The notes beneath the pieces are model-generated. The model did no database searches. It saw only the letters and a program-made list of their open reading frames with translations, and had not been told where the DNA came from. From NCBI GenBank assembly GCA_002786915.1, contig PCUV01000049.1, positions 62,001 to 126,000 on the forward strand: a stretch of DNA of 64,000 nt, read 5' to 3'. Within the stretch, counting starts at the first letter, position 1. Every line of letters starts with the position of its first letter. This DNA is from Comamonadaceae bacterium CG12_big_fil_rev_8_21_14_0_65_59_15 (GTDB lineage Bacteria > Pseudomonadota > Gammaproteobacteria > Burkholderiales > Burkholderiaceae_C). A program made the position numbers and the translations under genes. Positions 52,769-63,288 of this stretch are shown piece by piece.

Positions 52769-53671
52769 ATGAAGTCCAAATTCAAGTTGGTGGCGCTGAT
52801 TGGAAAGTACCAAACTTTTTTCAGCAACGCATCGGTGGCCAGTTCACGCGAGGCACTCGAAGCGGTGGCGCGGTTTCTGCACGCGCAGGGTTGCGAGGTG
52901 GTGCTGGAAGAAGACTCCGCGCGCAACATGGGCCTGGTGGGCTACACCCAACTGACGGCACAACAGATCGGTGAACAGTGTGACCTGGGCTTGGTGGTGG
53001 GGGGTGATGGCACCATGTTGGGCATAGGTCGGCAAATGGCCTCCTATGGTGTGCCCCTGATCGGTATCAACCAGGGTCGGCTGGGTTTCATCACCGATGT
53101 GCCGTACCAGAATTTTGCGCAGACGCTGGAACCCATGCTGCACGGCGATTACGTGGAAGACCACCGCAGCCTGATGAATGCGCGCGTGCTGCGCGACGGC
53201 AACTGTGTCTATACCGCGATGGCCATGAACGACGTGGTGGTCAACCGCGGTGCCGCCTCTGGCATGGTCGAGTTGCGGGTGGAGGTGGACGGCCATTTTG
53301 TGGCCAACCAGCGCGCCGACGGGCTGATCATTGCCACGCCCACCGGTTCGACTGCGTATTCGCTGTCTTCGGGGGGGCCGCTGCTGCACCCTTCCATTCC
53401 CGGCTGGGTGATGGTGCCGATTGCGCCGCACACGCTGTCCAATCGGCCCATCGTGCTGTCGAACAGCTCGCACATCGCCATTGAAATTGTCGCCGGGCGC
53501 GACGCCAGCGCCAGCTTTGACATGCAGTCGCTGGCGTCGCTGTTGCACGGTGACCGCATTGAAGTGGTCCGGTCTGAGCACCATGTGCGGTTTTTGCATC
53601 CCCGGGGCTGGTCTTACTTTGACACCCTGCGCGAAAAACTGCATTGGAACGAAGGGGTGTCGCCCTCATGA
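52769..53671 (+). CDS. nadK: NAD kinase
   Basis: NadK phosphorylates NAD to NADP. The 300-residue protein has the G-G-D-G-T motif ([10 protein letters not shown]), [15 protein letters not shown] and [14 protein letters not shown]. The start is ATG 52769. Its stop overlaps the recN start as ATGA, so the two are translationally coupled; hrcA / nadK-recN is a common arrangement in proteobacteria. Confidence 0.96.
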   Translation: MKSKFKLVALIGKYQTFFSNASVASSREALEAVARFLHAQGCEVVLEEDSARNMGLVGYTQLTAQQIGEQCDLGLVVGGDGTMLGIGRQMASYGVPLIGINQGRLGFITDVPYQNFAQTLEPMLHGDYVEDHRSLMNARVLRDGNCVYTAMAMNDVVVNRGAASGMVELRVEVDGHFVANQRADGLIIATPTGSTAYSLSSGGPLLHPSIPGWVMVPIAPHTLSNRPIVLSNSSHIAIEIVAGRDASASFDMQSLASLLHGDRIEVVRSEHHVRFLHPRGWSYFDTLREKLHWNEGVSPS

Positions 53672-55329
53672 GCCTCAAACGCATTGTTTTGCGTGACTTT
53701 GTCATCGTGCGCGAGCTGGAGCTCGACCTGGCCGACGGCTTCACCGTGTTGACAGGTGAAACCGGCGCGGGCAAGTCGATCCTGATCGACGCGCTGCAGT
53801 TAGCCACCGGCGGACGCGCCGATGTGGACCTGATCCGCGAAGGTGCTACGCGCGCCGAGGTGAGTGCGGAATTTGACAACACGCCGGCCACGCTGGCCTG
53901 GCTGCAAGCGGGCGGCTTTGACGCAGATACAACGCTGCTGATGCGCCGAACCATCGACGCACAAGGCAAGAGCCGCGCCTGGATCAACGGCAGCCCGGCC
54001 ACCGCGACCCAGTTGCGCACATTGGGTGAGGCACTGCTGGACATTCATGGGCAACACGCCTGGCAAAGCCTGACGCGCCCGGACACCGTGCGTGCGCTGC
54101 TGGACGCCTACGCCAAGACATCCACGCACGCCGTAGCCACTGCCTGGCAGCAGTGGCAGCAGGCGCAAGCGCAGCTCAGCCAGGCGCAACTGGCCCAGGA
54201 TTCTTTGCAAGGCGAACGCGAGCGCCTGTTGTGGCAGCTGGGTGAGCTCGAAAAACTCTCGCCCGGCACAGACGAATGGCCGGCCTTGAACGCCGAGCAC
54301 ACGCGTTTGTCGCACGCACAGGCCTTGCTGGACGCCGCGCAAGCCGCACTGGCAGCGCTGGATGGAGAGGAAGGCGGCGTCTGTTTGCAGCTCGGCGAGG
54401 GGCTTGAAACACTGCAAAAACAAGAGCACATTGAGCCTGTTTTTAAAGGGCTGACAGAGGTTTTTTCTTCCAGCCTGGCGCAGCTGCAAGACACCGCGCA
54501 CACGTTGCGTGTTTACCTGCGCAAGACCGAGCTGGACCCGCAGCGACTGCAAACGCTCGACGATCGCATGGCACTGTGGCTGTCGCTGGCGCGGCGCTAC
54601 AAGCGCCCGCCAGAGGAACTGCCCGCTCTGCTGGCCAGTTGGAAAGAGCAGTTGCAAGCACTGGACGCCGCCAGCGACCTGCAGAGCCTGCACGCCAGGG
54701 TCAGCAGCGCGTGGCAGATTTACCAAAGTGAAGCCGACGCGCTGACCGCGGTGCGCCGCAGCGCCGCCCCTCGCCTGGCGCACACCATTACTGAAGTCAT
54801 GCAGGAGCTGGGCATGCACGGCGGTCAGTTTCAGGTGCAGCTTGACAAGACCGCTGAGCCGATGCAGTTTGGCCAGGAAGAGGTGCGCTTTTTGGTCGCA
54901 GGTCACGCGGGCAGTGCCCCCCGCGCAGTCGCCAAGGTGGCTTCTGGCGGCGAACTGTCACGCCTGGCGCTGGCCATTGCCGTCACCACGAGCCGCCTGG
55001 GCACCGCGCAGACGCTGATCTTTGACGAAGTGGACGCCGGCATTGGCGGCGCCGTAGCCGAAACCGTAGGCAGGCTGATGCGCCAGCTGGGCCAAGACCG
55101 CCAGGTGCTGGCGGTGACGCATCTGCCACAGGTGGCCGCCTGCGCCGACCACCACTGGGTGGTCAGCAAGCAGATGCAGGGGCCGTCCACCTTGAGTTCG
55201 GTCACCGTGGTCTCTGGCGAGCAGCGTGTGGACGAGCTGGCACGCATGATGGCAGGCGAGCGCATCCTGGCCAGCACGCTGGCGCATGCGCGTGATCTGC
55301 TGCAAACACAAGCCAGTACCAAGGACTGA
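53668..55329 (+). CDS. recN: DNA repair protein RecN
   Basis: RecN is an SMC-like ATPase that acts early in double-strand-break repair. The 553-residue protein has Walker A G-E-T-G-A-G-K-S, a long central coiled coil rich in E, Q, L and A (about 150-370), signature [13 protein letters not shown], and Walker [11 protein letters not shown]. The start is ATG 53668, overlapping nadK. rapZ begins immediately after its stop. Confidence 0.96.
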   Translation: MSLKRIVLRDFVIVRELELDLADGFTVLTGETGAGKSILIDALQLATGGRADVDLIREGATRAEVSAEFDNTPATLAWLQAGGFDADTTLLMRRTIDAQGKSRAWINGSPATATQLRTLGEALLDIHGQHAWQSLTRPDTVRALLDAYAKTSTHAVATAWQQWQQAQAQLSQAQLAQDSLQGERERLLWQLGELEKLSPGTDEWPALNAEHTRLSHAQALLDAAQAALAALDGEEGGVCLQLGEGLETLQKQEHIEPVFKGLTEVFSSSLAQLQDTAHTLRVYLRKTELDPQRLQTLDDRMALWLSLARRYKRPPEELPALLASWKEQLQALDAASDLQSLHARVSSAWQIYQSEADALTAVRRSAAPRLAHTITEVMQELGMHGGQFQVQLDKTAEPMQFGQEEVRFLVAGHAGSAPRAVAKVASGGELSRLALAIAVTTSRLGTAQTLIFDEVDAGIGGAVAETVGRLMRQLGQDRQVLAVTHLPQVAACADHHWVVSKQMQGPSTLSSVTVVSGEQRVDELARMMAGERILASTLAHARDLLQTQASTKD

Positions 55330-55330
55330 C

Positions 55331-56218
55331 ATGACCACCAAGAAACAAGTGCGCATCGTCCTGATCACCGGCATGTCGGGCTCGGGCAAGTCGGTGGCGC
55401 TGCATGCGCTGGAAGACCTGGGCTTTTACTGTGTGGACAACCTGCCACCCGAGTTGTTGCTGCCGCTGGTCAAGTTGGAGCGTGGCAACTACGCCAAGCG
55501 GCTGGCGATTGCCATGGACGTGCGCAGCGCCGGTTCGCTGCCGCTGGTACCGCAGCAGCTCAGGCAGCTCAAGGACAAGGGCTATCAGGTCGATTCGATC
55601 TTTCTGGACGCGGCCACCGACACGCTGATCCGGCGTTTTTCTGAAACCCGGCGACGCCATCCGCTGTCGCAACGCGTGACCAGCGACGCGGCAGTCGACC
55701 AGCGCCATGCTTTGAGTGAAGCCATCGAGCTGGAACGCTCACTGCTGAGCGATTTGCGCATGCGCTCGCAGGTGATCGATTCCAGCATGATCCGTCCGAC
55801 CCAGCTGCAAAGTTACGTGAAGGCTTTTGTAGCTGCGCCCGAGGAACAGCTGACACTGGTCTTTGAGTCGTTTGCCTTCAAGCGCGGCATTCCCAGCGAC
55901 GCTGATTTTGTGTTTGACGTGCGCATGCTGCCCAACCCGCACTATGAACCCGAGTTGCAAGCCCTGACCGGACGCGACGCACCGGTGATCGAATTCTTGC
56001 AGCAGCAACCCGACGTACAACGCATGTTGCAGCAAATCCAGTCTTTCCTGAACGATTGGCTGGAAGCCTTGTCGCAAAACCACCGCAGCTACGTCACAGT
56101 GGCCATCGGCTGCACTGGCGGACAGCACCGCTCGGTGTATTTCGTTGAACAGCTCAGCCACGCTTTCGAGCAGGGCTGGGCCACGCTCAAGCGTCACCGC
56201 GAGATCGACGCCACCTGA
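55331..56218 (+). CDS. rapZ: RNase adapter protein RapZ / nucleotide-binding protein
   Basis: In E. coli RapZ binds GlmZ/GlmY small RNAs and RNase E to control glucosamine-6-phosphate synthase. The 295-residue protein has the P-loop [40 protein letters not shown] and [11 protein letters not shown]. In many Burkholderiales it sits near recN or mutY, as here. Its end overlaps the end of the convergent mutY by 25 bases. Confidence 0.94.
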   Translation: MTTKKQVRIVLITGMSGSGKSVALHALEDLGFYCVDNLPPELLLPLVKLERGNYAKRLAIAMDVRSAGSLPLVPQQLRQLKDKGYQVDSIFLDAATDTLIRRFSETRRRHPLSQRVTSDAAVDQRHALSEAIELERSLLSDLRMRSQVIDSSMIRPTQLQSYVKAFVAAPEEQLTLVFESFAFKRGIPSDADFVFDVRMLPNPHYEPELQALTGRDAPVIEFLQQQPDVQRMLQQIQSFLNDWLEALSQNHRSYVTVAIGCTGGQHRSVYFVEQLSHAFEQGWATLKRHREIDAT

Positions 56219-57273
56219 TCGTTCAACAGCTTGCGCACCGCCGCGGGCAAACCCAGCGCAGGCCAGCGCGACGGCTGCACCCAGGCGCCAGCCGCATCGG
56301 GCGCGCCGTCTGCGGGCAACATCAGCCGCACCGGGTGCAGGTACAAATCCTTGTGCGTCAGGACATGCTTGAACGGCGGCACATCGTCGGTGCACTCCTT
56401 CGCACCGACAGGCAACGCGGCCAGCAAGGACTGCCGACTGTCAAACAGCGGCACGCAATACAAACCACCCCAGACACCCGGCGCGGGTTGCCGACTCAAC
56501 CAGACCGCGCCCTGGGCGGTATGTGCCACAAGCAGCCACAGGGTCTGTGCACTGCGCTTGAGCTTGCGCGTTTTGACCGGAAATTTCTCCGGATATTGCA
56601 AGAGCGCGGCCTGGCAATGGGGCCGCAGCGGGCAATCTGCACAGCGTGGCAATTTGGGCGTACAAACGGTAGCCCCCAGGTCCATCACCGCCTGCGTGTA
56701 GTGGGGCATGGATCGCTGCACATCGGTGCGCGGTAGCAAGTCGGTCGCGTGTTGCCACAAGGCACGTTCGTTTTTGGCCAGTGCCAGGTCGGCGTCAAAT
56801 CCGAGGTAGCGCGCAAGCACGCGCTTGACGTTGCCGTCCAGAATGGCCACCCGTTCACCAAAACAGATCGACGCTATCGCCGCCGCAGTGGATGGCCCAA
56901 TGCCGGGCAAGGTCTGCAGCAAAGCTGCCGTCGCGGGAAAGTGTCCACCGTATTGGCTTTGCATCTGCTGGGCGCAGCGGTGCAGGTTGCGCGCCCGGCT
57001 GTAATAACCCAGACCGCTCCAGAGGCTCAGCACATCATCCAGCGGCGCGCTTGCCAAATTCAGTACATCAGGAAAACGCGCCAGGAATTGCTGGTAGTAA
57101 GACCGCACGGTCGCCACCTGCGTTTGCTGTAGCATGATCTCTGACAACCACACGCGATACGGGTCTTGCGTGCCTAGCCAAGGCAGGTCGTGGCGGCCGT
57201 GCTGCTTTTGCCAGCGAATCAGGACGCTTGCAAACCCGTCCGTGCAGCCCCCTTCGGACAACTTGACTTTCAT
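56194..57273 (-). CDS. mutY: A/G-specific adenine glycosylase
   Basis: MutY removes adenine mispaired with 8-oxoguanine. The 359-residue protein has the catalytic glutamate in S-E-I-M-L-Q-Q-T-Q, the helix-hairpin-helix [12 protein letters not shown], the catalytic aspartate in A-I-L-D-G-N-V, a 4Fe-4S loop C-x6-C-x2-C-x5-C ([17 protein letters not shown]), and a NUDIX-like C-terminal domain that reads 8-oxoG. The start is ATG 57273, 20 bases after mutM. mutM and mutY therefore form a GO-repair pair. Confidence 0.95.
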   Translation of the reverse strand: MKVKLSEGGCTDGFASVLIRWQKQHGRHDLPWLGTQDPYRVWLSEIMLQQTQVATVRSYYQQFLARFPDVLNLASAPLDDVLSLWSGLGYYSRARNLHRCAQQMQSQYGGHFPATAALLQTLPGIGPSTAAAIASICFGERVAILDGNVKRVLARYLGFDADLALAKNERALWQHATDLLPRTDVQRSMPHYTQAVMDLGATVCTPKLPRCADCPLRPHCQAALLQYPEKFPVKTRKLKRSAQTLWLLVAHTAQGAVWLSRQPAPGVWGGLYCVPLFDSRQSLLAALPVGAKECTDDVPPFKHVLTHKDLYLHPVRLMLPADGAPDAAGAWVQPSRWPALGLPAAVRKLLNDQVASISR

Positions 57274-57293
57274 CCGGAGCCAACCCAAAGCGC

Positions 57294-58109
57294 TTAGGCC
57301 TTCTGGCAAACCGGACAAAAATACGACGACCGCTGCCCCTGCCGCATCACCCGCACTGTGCTACCACAACACAGGCACGGCAGACCGGCGCGGCCATAGA
57401 CTTTGGCCTCAAGCTGAAAGTGCCCTGCACTGCCGTCGGCGCTGGAAAAGTCACGCAAAGTGCTGCCGCCACGTTCAATGGCCGCCGTCAGCACCTCAAT
57501 GATCGCTGCGCGCAGTCGCTGCACTCGAGGCCGACGGAGTCTGGCCGCAACCGTGGTAGGCCGGATACCTGCCAGGAACAGGCTTTCACAGGCATAAATG
57601 TTGCCAACCCCCACCACCAGGTTGCCCGCCAGCAGTACCTGCTTGATAGCAGTACGTCGTTTTTTCAGACCCACAGCAAACGCGTCCAGATCAAACTGGT
57701 CTGAGAGCGGCTCCATCCCCAGTTTGCCGAGCAATTTGACGGCTGTGGGTGCCGCCAGATCGGGCACAAAAACGACAGCGCCAAAACGACGCGGGTCGTT
57801 CAGTCGCAACACGCCACGGGTTGTCACCAGATCAAAGTGCTCATGCGCCGTCGGCGCAGGCAAATGTGCCGAAAACAACAGACTGCCGGACATCCCCAGA
57901 TGCACCAGCAGCCAGCCATGACTCAACTCCAGCAACAAGTATTTGCCGCGTCGCTGCACAGAACCCACGCGCTGCCCCACAAGATACTCTGGCGCGCACC
58001 CCAACGGCCAGCGCAAGGGCAAGCCCTGCCACACACGCTGAATCGTCGCTTGTTCAATCGCCGACGCAAAACTGCGACGGGTTACTTCAACTTCGGGTAA
58101 TTCGGGCAT
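57294..58109 (-). CDS. mutM: Formamidopyrimidine-DNA glycosylase
   Basis: MutM (Fpg) excises 8-oxoguanine and cuts the backbone. The 271-residue protein starts M-P-E-L-P-E-V-E-V (catalytic Pro2 and Glu3 after Met removal), and has H-L-G-M-S-G, D-P-R-R-F-G, G-V-G-N-I-Y, and a C-terminal zinc finger C-L-C-C...C-P-V-C. It is divergent from the TPR gene across 39 bases that must carry both promoters (TATTAT at about 58136-58141). Confidence 0.96.
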   Translation of the reverse strand: MPELPEVEVTRRSFASAIEQATIQRVWQGLPLRWPLGCAPEYLVGQRVGSVQRRGKYLLLELSHGWLLVHLGMSGSLLFSAHLPAPTAHEHFDLVTTRGVLRLNDPRRFGAVVFVPDLAAPTAVKLLGKLGMEPLSDQFDLDAFAVGLKKRRTAIKQVLLAGNLVVGVGNIYACESLFLAGIRPTTVAARLRRPRVQRLRAAIIEVLTAAIERGGSTLRDFSSADGSAGHFQLEAKVYGRAGLPCLCCGSTVRVMRQGQRSSYFCPVCQKA

Positions 58110-58148
58110 GAAACTGGCTCTTTAGGCGGGTTCGATTATTATGTCTGC

Positions 58149-59897
58149 ATGCGTATTTACCCGATCGTCTTGCCGTTTGTTGCAGCGTTGTTTTGCAGTC
58201 ATGCCATCGCCATCGAGCCGTCCAGGCCCGCCGTTTCCAGCGAAACGGCCATAGCAAAAGCTTCGGCCATGGATGCGCCACTGTTTTATCAGATCCTGAT
58301 CGGTGAGCTCAGCGCGCGCGCGCAACAGCCCTCAGAGGCTTTCTCGATGATGCTCGACGCGGCGCGCAAAACTGGCGACACAGCACTGTTTCGCCGCACT
58401 GTACAGATCGCATTACAGGCACGCTCAGGCGAGTCTGCGTTGCAGGCCGCCAAGGCATGGACGCTGGCCCAGCCTGACTCGCTGGAGGCCAACCGGTTTG
58501 TGTTGCAAATTTTGTTGGCACTCAGCCGCGTGGCTGACACGCTGGAACCTCTGAAAAAGGAAATCGCCCTGACGCCGGTTGAGGCACGCAGCCAACTGAT
58601 CTGGTCCCTGCCCGGCGTGTATGACCGGGCACGCGACAAGCAGGCGGTTGTGACGGTGGTGCAAAAAGCCCTGGCAAAGCCTCTCAAGCAGCCCGACTTG
58701 GCAGCTACTGCGTGGGCCACGCTGGGGCGTTTGTGGCAGAGCGCTGGCAAGACCAACGAGGCACTGGGCGCGGCACAAAAAGCCCAGCAATCCGATCTGC
58801 GCTCAGAATACCCGGCCTTGCTGGCTTTGTCCTTGATAGCCGCTGGCTCGGCACAAGCCGAAGCGGTGGTCGAAAAACATCTCCCTTTTGCCCGCCCCGA
58901 ATTCCGCATGGCTTACGTGAAAGTCTTGCTGGGCACCCGGCGGGAGGCAGACGCCCAGGTGCAGCTGTTGTATCTTCAAGATAACCACCCCGATTACGCT
59001 GATACATGGCTGGTCAGTGGCGCTCTGGAGCTACAGCAGGCCCAACCTGCTCTGGCTGAGCAGCATTTGCAACGCTATCTCGACTTGACCCAAACTGCTG
59101 CGTCAACCAAGCAAACGCCAGAGCTTCAACGCGGACGATCGCAGGCGCTTCTGGCAATGGCCCAGATCGCCCAACAACGGAAAGACATCCCCGCAGCACT
59201 GCAATGGCTGGAGAAGGTGGACAACCCGGACGATGTCTTGCGCGCGCAAATCCGGCGTGCTGCGCTAATTGCCAAGCAGGGGCGTCTTGACGAGGCCGTG
59301 CAATTGCTCCGCAGCCAACCCGAACGCTCCGAATCGGATGCCAGATTGAAGCGCTCAGCAGAAGTACAGATGTTGCGTGAACAGCACCAGCTGGAGCGGG
59401 CGCGCGCCACACTGGAGGCGTTCATCGCCCAGTTTCCGGACGACTTTGACCTGGTGTACGACCTGGCGATGGTGCATGAAAAGCTGGGCGATTTACCCGA
59501 GATGGAGCGCTTGCTGCGCCAGCTCATCGCCAACCGCCCCGACGACCCGCACGCCTACAACGCGCTGGGTTATTCGCTGGCAGACCGCAGGCTGCGTTTG
59601 CCCGAGGCCATGACCCTCATCACGAAAGCGCTGGAGCTTGCCCCCAACGATCCGTTCATTACCGACAGCCTGGCGTGGGCCCACTTTCGCAGTGGCAATC
59701 AATCCGAGGCCCAGCGCCTACTGCAACAGGCATTTGATGCCCAGCCGGACGCGGAAATAGCCGCCCACTTGGGCGAAGTGTTATGGGAAAGCGATTTGCG
59801 CAGCCAGGCAATTGACATCTTCAAGCGGGGTTTGCAGCTCAACCCCGACAACGAGACGCTCAAGGAAGCACTCCGCAGATTGCGCGTTCCGCTGTGA
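58149..59897 (+). CDS. TPR-repeat exported protein upstream of lolB
   Basis: A 582-residue protein with an N-terminal signal peptide (V-L-P-F-V-A-A-L-F-C-S-H-A-I-A) and many tetratricopeptide-type helical repeats spread over the whole length; clearest in the C-terminal third (A-Y-N-A-L-G-Y-S-L-A-D-R, D-S-L-A-W-A-H-F-R-S-G). It is probably periplasmic or membrane-attached. TPR proteins at this position before lolB-ispE are common in Burkholderiales. The specific function is unknown; a scaffold role is plausible. The stop overlaps the lolB ATG by one base. Confidence 0.87.
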   Translation: MRIYPIVLPFVAALFCSHAIAIEPSRPAVSSETAIAKASAMDAPLFYQILIGELSARAQQPSEAFSMMLDAARKTGDTALFRRTVQIALQARSGESALQAAKAWTLAQPDSLEANRFVLQILLALSRVADTLEPLKKEIALTPVEARSQLIWSLPGVYDRARDKQAVVTVVQKALAKPLKQPDLAATAWATLGRLWQSAGKTNEALGAAQKAQQSDLRSEYPALLALSLIAAGSAQAEAVVEKHLPFARPEFRMAYVKVLLGTRREADAQVQLLYLQDNHPDYADTWLVSGALELQQAQPALAEQHLQRYLDLTQTAASTKQTPELQRGRSQALLAMAQIAQQRKDIPAALQWLEKVDNPDDVLRAQIRRAALIAKQGRLDEAVQLLRSQPERSESDARLKRSAEVQMLREQHQLERARATLEAFIAQFPDDFDLVYDLAMVHEKLGDLPEMERLLRQLIANRPDDPHAYNALGYSLADRRLRLPEAMTLITKALELAPNDPFITDSLAWAHFRSGNQSEAQRLLQQAFDAQPDAEIAAHLGEVLWESDLRSQAIDIFKRGLQLNPDNETLKEALRRLRVPL

Positions 59898-60418
59898 TGA
59901 AGCAACGTCGCAGGGCGCTCTTTTGCGCTTTTTTTGCTATTTTATCAATAGCTGGATGCGCTGATTTCAAAAGGGCTTCAGACCAAAAATATTCTGAAAA
60001 CGAACGCTGGAGCGGCCGTTTGTCGCTACGCACCCTAGGTCAGCCACCACAAACGTTGGATGCGGCCCAGGCTTTTCAGGGTGCCTTTGAGTTGCAGGGC
60101 AACGCAGAACAAGGGGACTTGCGTTTTTTGACACCACTGGGTAGCACGGCGGCGTGGATCCGCTGGAATCCACAGGGCGCCGAGTTGCTGGCGCACGGAG
60201 AAACGCGCCAATTTGGCAATCTTGCGCAACTCGTCAGCCAGGCCGTGGGTGCCGATCTGCCGATCGCTGCACTTTTTTCATGGCTACGGGGGCAATCGCA
60301 CGCAGTGGACGGCTGGCAGGTGGATCTGAGTGGCTGGGCAGCAGGCAAAATTGCAGCGCGCCGCACCACCCCCGAGCCAGTCACAGAACTGCGACTGGTG
60401 CTGGACAACGCCCCTTAA
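59897..60418 (+). CDS. lolB: Outer-membrane lipoprotein LolB
   Basis: LolB receives lipoproteins from LolA and inserts them into the outer membrane. The 173-residue protein has a basic start (M-K-Q-R-R-R), a hydrophobic stretch, and the lipobox I-A-G-C with the lipidated cysteine at 21. The mature part has R-W-S-G-R-L-S-L and a Leu/Trp-rich strand pattern typical of LolB. Residues 14-32, including the lipobox cysteine, are encoded by the dispersed element. The start is ATG 59897 directly at the TPR gene stop. Neighbours TPR and ispE support the assignment. Confidence 0.92.
   Translation: MKQRRRALFCAFFAILSIAGCADFKRASDQKYSENERWSGRLSLRTLGQPPQTLDAAQAFQGAFELQGNAEQGDLRFLTPLGSTAAWIRWNPQGAELLAHGETRQFGNLAQLVSQAVGADLPIAALFSWLRGQSHAVDGWQVDLSGWAAGKIAARRTTPEPVTELRLVLDNAP
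59936..59992 (+). repeat. 57-bp dispersed element, copy in lolB
   Basis: It encodes A-I-L-S-I-A-G-C-A-D-F-K-R-A-S-D-Q-K-Y over 19 codons, in the same frame and of the same length as the DUF1289 and thiL copies. It matches the reverse complement of the araC copy at 26 of 36 ungapped positions downstream of ATAGCT (59949-59954). Confidence 0.75.
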
Positions 60419-60450
60419 ACGCTGTTTTTAGCGCCCCAGACCTTACTACC

Positions 60451-61287
60451 ATGAAATCCATCGTTGACGTTTGCGCGCCTGCCAAGATCAACTTGTTTTT
60501 GCACATCGTCGGTCGCCGTGCAGACGGTTATCACCTGCTTGAATCGGTATTTGCACTCATTGACTGGTGCGACACGCTGCATTTTGACGTGCGCAGCGAC
60601 GCTGCCATCAGCCGCGAGGATCTAACGCAACCCTTGCCCGCCGACGACTTGGTGGTGCGCGCGGCGCGCGCGTTGCAACAAGCCAGCGCGACAACGCTGG
60701 GCGCGCATATCGGCATTGACAAGCAGATCCCGTCGCAGGCCGGGCTGGGCGGCGGGTCGTCTGACGCAGCCAGCACATTGCTGGCCCTGAACCGTTTGTG
60801 GCGTTTGAACTTCAGTCTGGACCAGTTGCAAGCCATTGGGCTGCAACTGGGCGCCGACGTTCCGTTCTTTCTGGGTGGGCACAACGCCTGGGTGAGTGGC
60901 ATTGGAGACCACATCGAGCCGCTCAACCTGCCAGCGGCCCGGCTGTTGGTGGTCAAACCCAGTGAAGGACTCGTCACACAGCTAATTTTTTCGCACCCGG
61001 AACTTAAAAGAGACACACAACCCGCTATACTCCCACGCTTCGTTGCGGACGCCTATGGCTATGGTCATAACGACTTGCAGCCAGTTGCCAGGCAGTTGTG
61101 CCCCGAGGTGGATCAGGCCTTGAACTGGCTTGCTGGTTTGGGGCTTGATGCCAGGATGACTGGCTCTGGCAGTGCAGTGTTTGCGCGAGTGCTGCCCGGT
61201 TGCCAGCTGTCAAACCCGCCTGGGTCCATGCAGTCAAGACTGTGCAACACCTTGTCGGTTCACCCCTTGTTTGGTTGGGCCGGTTGA
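60451..61287 (+). CDS. ispE: 4-(cytidine 5'-diphospho)-2-C-methyl-D-erythritol kinase
   Basis: IspE phosphorylates CDP-methylerythritol in the MEP isoprenoid pathway. The 278-residue GHMP kinase has A-P-A-K-I-N-L-F-L near the start, the glycine-rich ATP loop Q-A-G-L-G-G-G-S-S-D-A-A-S, and G-L-D-A-R-M-T-G-S-G-S-A-V-F near the end. The start is ATG 60451. It sits 32 bases after lolB and before tRNA-Gln, the usual order lolB-ispE-tRNA-Gln-prs. Confidence 0.95.
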   Translation: MKSIVDVCAPAKINLFLHIVGRRADGYHLLESVFALIDWCDTLHFDVRSDAAISREDLTQPLPADDLVVRAARALQQASATTLGAHIGIDKQIPSQAGLGGGSSDAASTLLALNRLWRLNFSLDQLQAIGLQLGADVPFFLGGHNAWVSGIGDHIEPLNLPAARLLVVKPSEGLVTQLIFSHPELKRDTQPAILPRFVADAYGYGHNDLQPVARQLCPEVDQALNWLAGLGLDARMTGSGSAVFARVLPGCQLSNPPGSMQSRLCNTLSVHPLFGWAG

Positions 61288-61329
61288 ACGTGATTTTCGG
61301 TGGTTCGTGCTTTGCACGGTCACCCGTGT

Positions 61330-61406
61330 AGGGGAGTCGCCAAGCTGGTTAAGGCACTGGATTTTGATTCCAGCATGCGAAGGTTCGAATCCTTCCTCCC
61401 CTGCCA
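61330..61406 (+). tRNA. tRNA-Gln (anticodon TTG)
   Basis: A 77-base tRNA with acceptor AGGGGAG/CTCCCCT, D-arm TCGCCAAGCTGGTTAAGGCA, anticodon stem CTGGA/TCCAG with loop TTTTGAT (anticodon TTG), T-loop TTCGAAT, discriminator G and encoded CCA. It lies between ispE and prs. Confidence 0.97.
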
Positions 61407-61469
61407 AATTGCCGCGCGTGACGACCTCAGACCACTTAAAGCTTCTGCATCAAATTAGTTGGGATATCC

Positions 61470-62447
61470 ATGCATGCCGATCAACCCCCTGAGTTCATGG
61501 TTTTTACCGGCAACGCCAATCCCTCGCTGGCTGCAGACATTGCACGTCATCTCAAAATTGAGTTGGGCGCCGTCGATGTAGGGCGTTTTTCCGACGGCGA
61601 AGTCACGGTTGAGTTAAAACAGAATGTTCGCGCACGCGACGTGTTTGTGGTGCAAAGTACCTGCGCCCCCACCAATGAAAACCTGATGGAGTTGCTGATC
61701 ATGGTGGACGCGCTCAAGCGCGCATCGGCCGAACGTATCAGCGCGGTGATTCCGTATTTTGGGTATGCGCGCCAAGACCGCCGCCCCCGCTCGAGCCGGG
61801 TGCCGATTTCAGCCAAGGTGGTGGCCAACATGCTGCAAGCGGTCGGCGTTGCCAGGGTCCTGACCATGGACCTGCATGCCGATCAGATTCAGGGGTTTTT
61901 TGATATTCCAGTGGACAACATTTACGCCTCCCCCGTGTTACTGGGTGATTTGCGGCAAAAAAACTACGACGACCTGATTGTGGTTTCTCCCGACGTGGGC
62001 GGCGTGGTGCGCGCGCGCGCGCTGGCCAAACAGTTGGGCTGTGACCTGGCCATCATTGACAAACGCCGCCCCAAGGCCAATGTCAGCGAAGTGATGCACG
62101 TGATCGGCGAAATTGACGGTCGCAACTGCGTCGTCATGGACGACATGATCGACACCGCCGGTACGCTGGTCAAAGCCGCTGAAGTGCTCAAGCAGCGCGG
62201 CGCAAAAAAGGTGTACGCCTATTGCACCCACCCCATTTTCTCCGGCCCGGCCATCGAACGCATCAGCACCGGCGACGCGCTCGACGAAGTGGTGGTCACC
62301 AATACCATTCCACTCAGCCCCCATGCGGCTGCCTGCCCCAAGATCCGGCAGCTGAATGTGGCACCGCTGATCGCCGAAACCATTTACCGTATCGCGCATG
62401 GCAAGTCTGTCATGAGTTTTTTTTCTGATCAGGAAAACCTTTTCTGA
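61470..62447 (+). CDS. prs: Ribose-phosphate pyrophosphokinase
   Basis: Prs makes phosphoribosyl pyrophosphate from ribose-5-phosphate and ATP. The 325-residue protein has [34 protein letters not shown], and the PRPP-binding loop [15 protein letters not shown] 61470 gives an N-terminus of about nine residues beyond the usual core. A rho-independent terminator follows it. Confidence 0.97.
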   Translation: MHADQPPEFMVFTGNANPSLAADIARHLKIELGAVDVGRFSDGEVTVELKQNVRARDVFVVQSTCAPTNENLMELLIMVDALKRASAERISAVIPYFGYARQDRRPRSSRVPISAKVVANMLQAVGVARVLTMDLHADQIQGFFDIPVDNIYASPVLLGDLRQKNYDDLIVVSPDVGGVVRARALAKQLGCDLAIIDKRRPKANVSEVMHVIGEIDGRNCVVMDDMIDTAGTLVKAAEVLKQRGAKKVYAYCTHPIFSGPAIERISTGDALDEVVVTNTIPLSPHAAACPKIRQLNVAPLIAETIYRIAHGKSVMSFFSDQENLF

Positions 62448-62462
62448 CCGGAATCAGCAGTG

Positions 62463-62492
62463 GCCAGCCTCCACGTTGGGGTTGGCTTTTTT
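62463..62492 (+). terminator. Rho-independent terminator after prs
   Basis: A GC-rich stem (62463-62473 with 62477-62486, including G-U pairs) is followed directly by a run of six T. It lies between prs and rplY. Confidence 0.75.
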
Positions 62493-62538
62493 CAATCAGG
62501 GTCGCACTGGTCGCGGTCGGCCCAACAGGAGTTAGTCG

Positions 62539-63219
62539 ATGAAAGTTGTCGCTTTTGAGCGCTCAAAGCAGGGCACGGGTGCGAGCCGCCGTCTGCGCGT
62601 CACCGGGCGTACACCCGGTATCGTATACGGCGGAGCCGGTGAACCCAAGCTGATCGAACTTGATCACAATGCGCTGTGGCATGCGCTGAAAAAAGAAGCC
62701 TTCCATTCCAGCGTCTTGAACATGGATATCGCTGGCACAGAAAGCAAAGTGCTGTTGCGCGATGTCCAGATGCACCCTTACAAGCAGTTGATCCTGCACG
62801 TGGATTTCCAACGCGTGGATGCCACGACCAAACTGCACATGAAGGTGCCGCTGCACTTCAGCGGTGACGATCAGTCACCAGCCGTCAAGTCCGAAGGCTG
62901 CATTGCCAACCACGTGCTGAGCGAAATTGACGTGCTATGCCTGCCAGGCGACCTGCCCGAGTTCATCAAGGTGGACCTGAGTGGCTTGCACAAGGGCAGT
63001 TCGCTGCACTTGTCGGACATTCCCATGCCCAAGGGTGTCAAGGCCGTCACACACGGTGGCGACAAGAACCCGGTGGTGGTGTCGGTGGTGATGGTTGCGG
63101 CCGCTGAAGAAGCGCCGGTTGCCGAAGCTACAGCACCCGAAGCCGCCGCCAAGCCAGACGCCAAGGCTGATGCCAAGCCGGCAGCCAAGGCCGAAGCCAA
63201 GCCAGCCGCCAAGAAATAA
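62539..63219 (+). CDS. rplY: 50S ribosomal protein L25/general stress protein Ctc
   Basis: The two-domain form of L25, which binds 5S rRNA. The 226-residue protein has the N-terminal L25 domain ([39 protein letters not shown]) and a TL5 beta domain. It ends in a low-complexity tail rich in A, K, P and E (about 190-226) made of repeated A-K-P/A-K-A units, expected to be disordered. A GGAG site precedes the ATG. It is followed by a strong terminator. Confidence 0.96.
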   Translation: MKVVAFERSKQGTGASRRLRVTGRTPGIVYGGAGEPKLIELDHNALWHALKKEAFHSSVLNMDIAGTESKVLLRDVQMHPYKQLILHVDFQRVDATTKLHMKVPLHFSGDDQSPAVKSEGCIANHVLSEIDVLCLPGDLPEFIKVDLSGLHKGSSLHLSDIPMPKGVKAVTHGGDKNPVVVSVVMVAAAEEAPVAEATAPEAAAKPDAKADAKPAAKAEAKPAAKK

Positions 63220-63240
63220 TACGGGCCATGTCCGTGTACG

Positions 63241-63264
63241 AGCCCACTTCGGTGGGCTTTTTTA
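63241..63264 (+). terminator. Rho-independent terminator after rplY
   Basis: A perfect 7-bp stem AGCCCAC/GTGGGCT with a TTCG tetraloop is followed by a T run. Confidence 0.93.
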
Positions 63265-63288
63265 CGTCTGCCGCGCCATAATCTGATC

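Noticed and set aside
51715-52800. CIRCE operator near hrcA
   Set aside because: No TTAGCACTC-N9-GAGTGCTAA type sequence was seen in or around hrcA.
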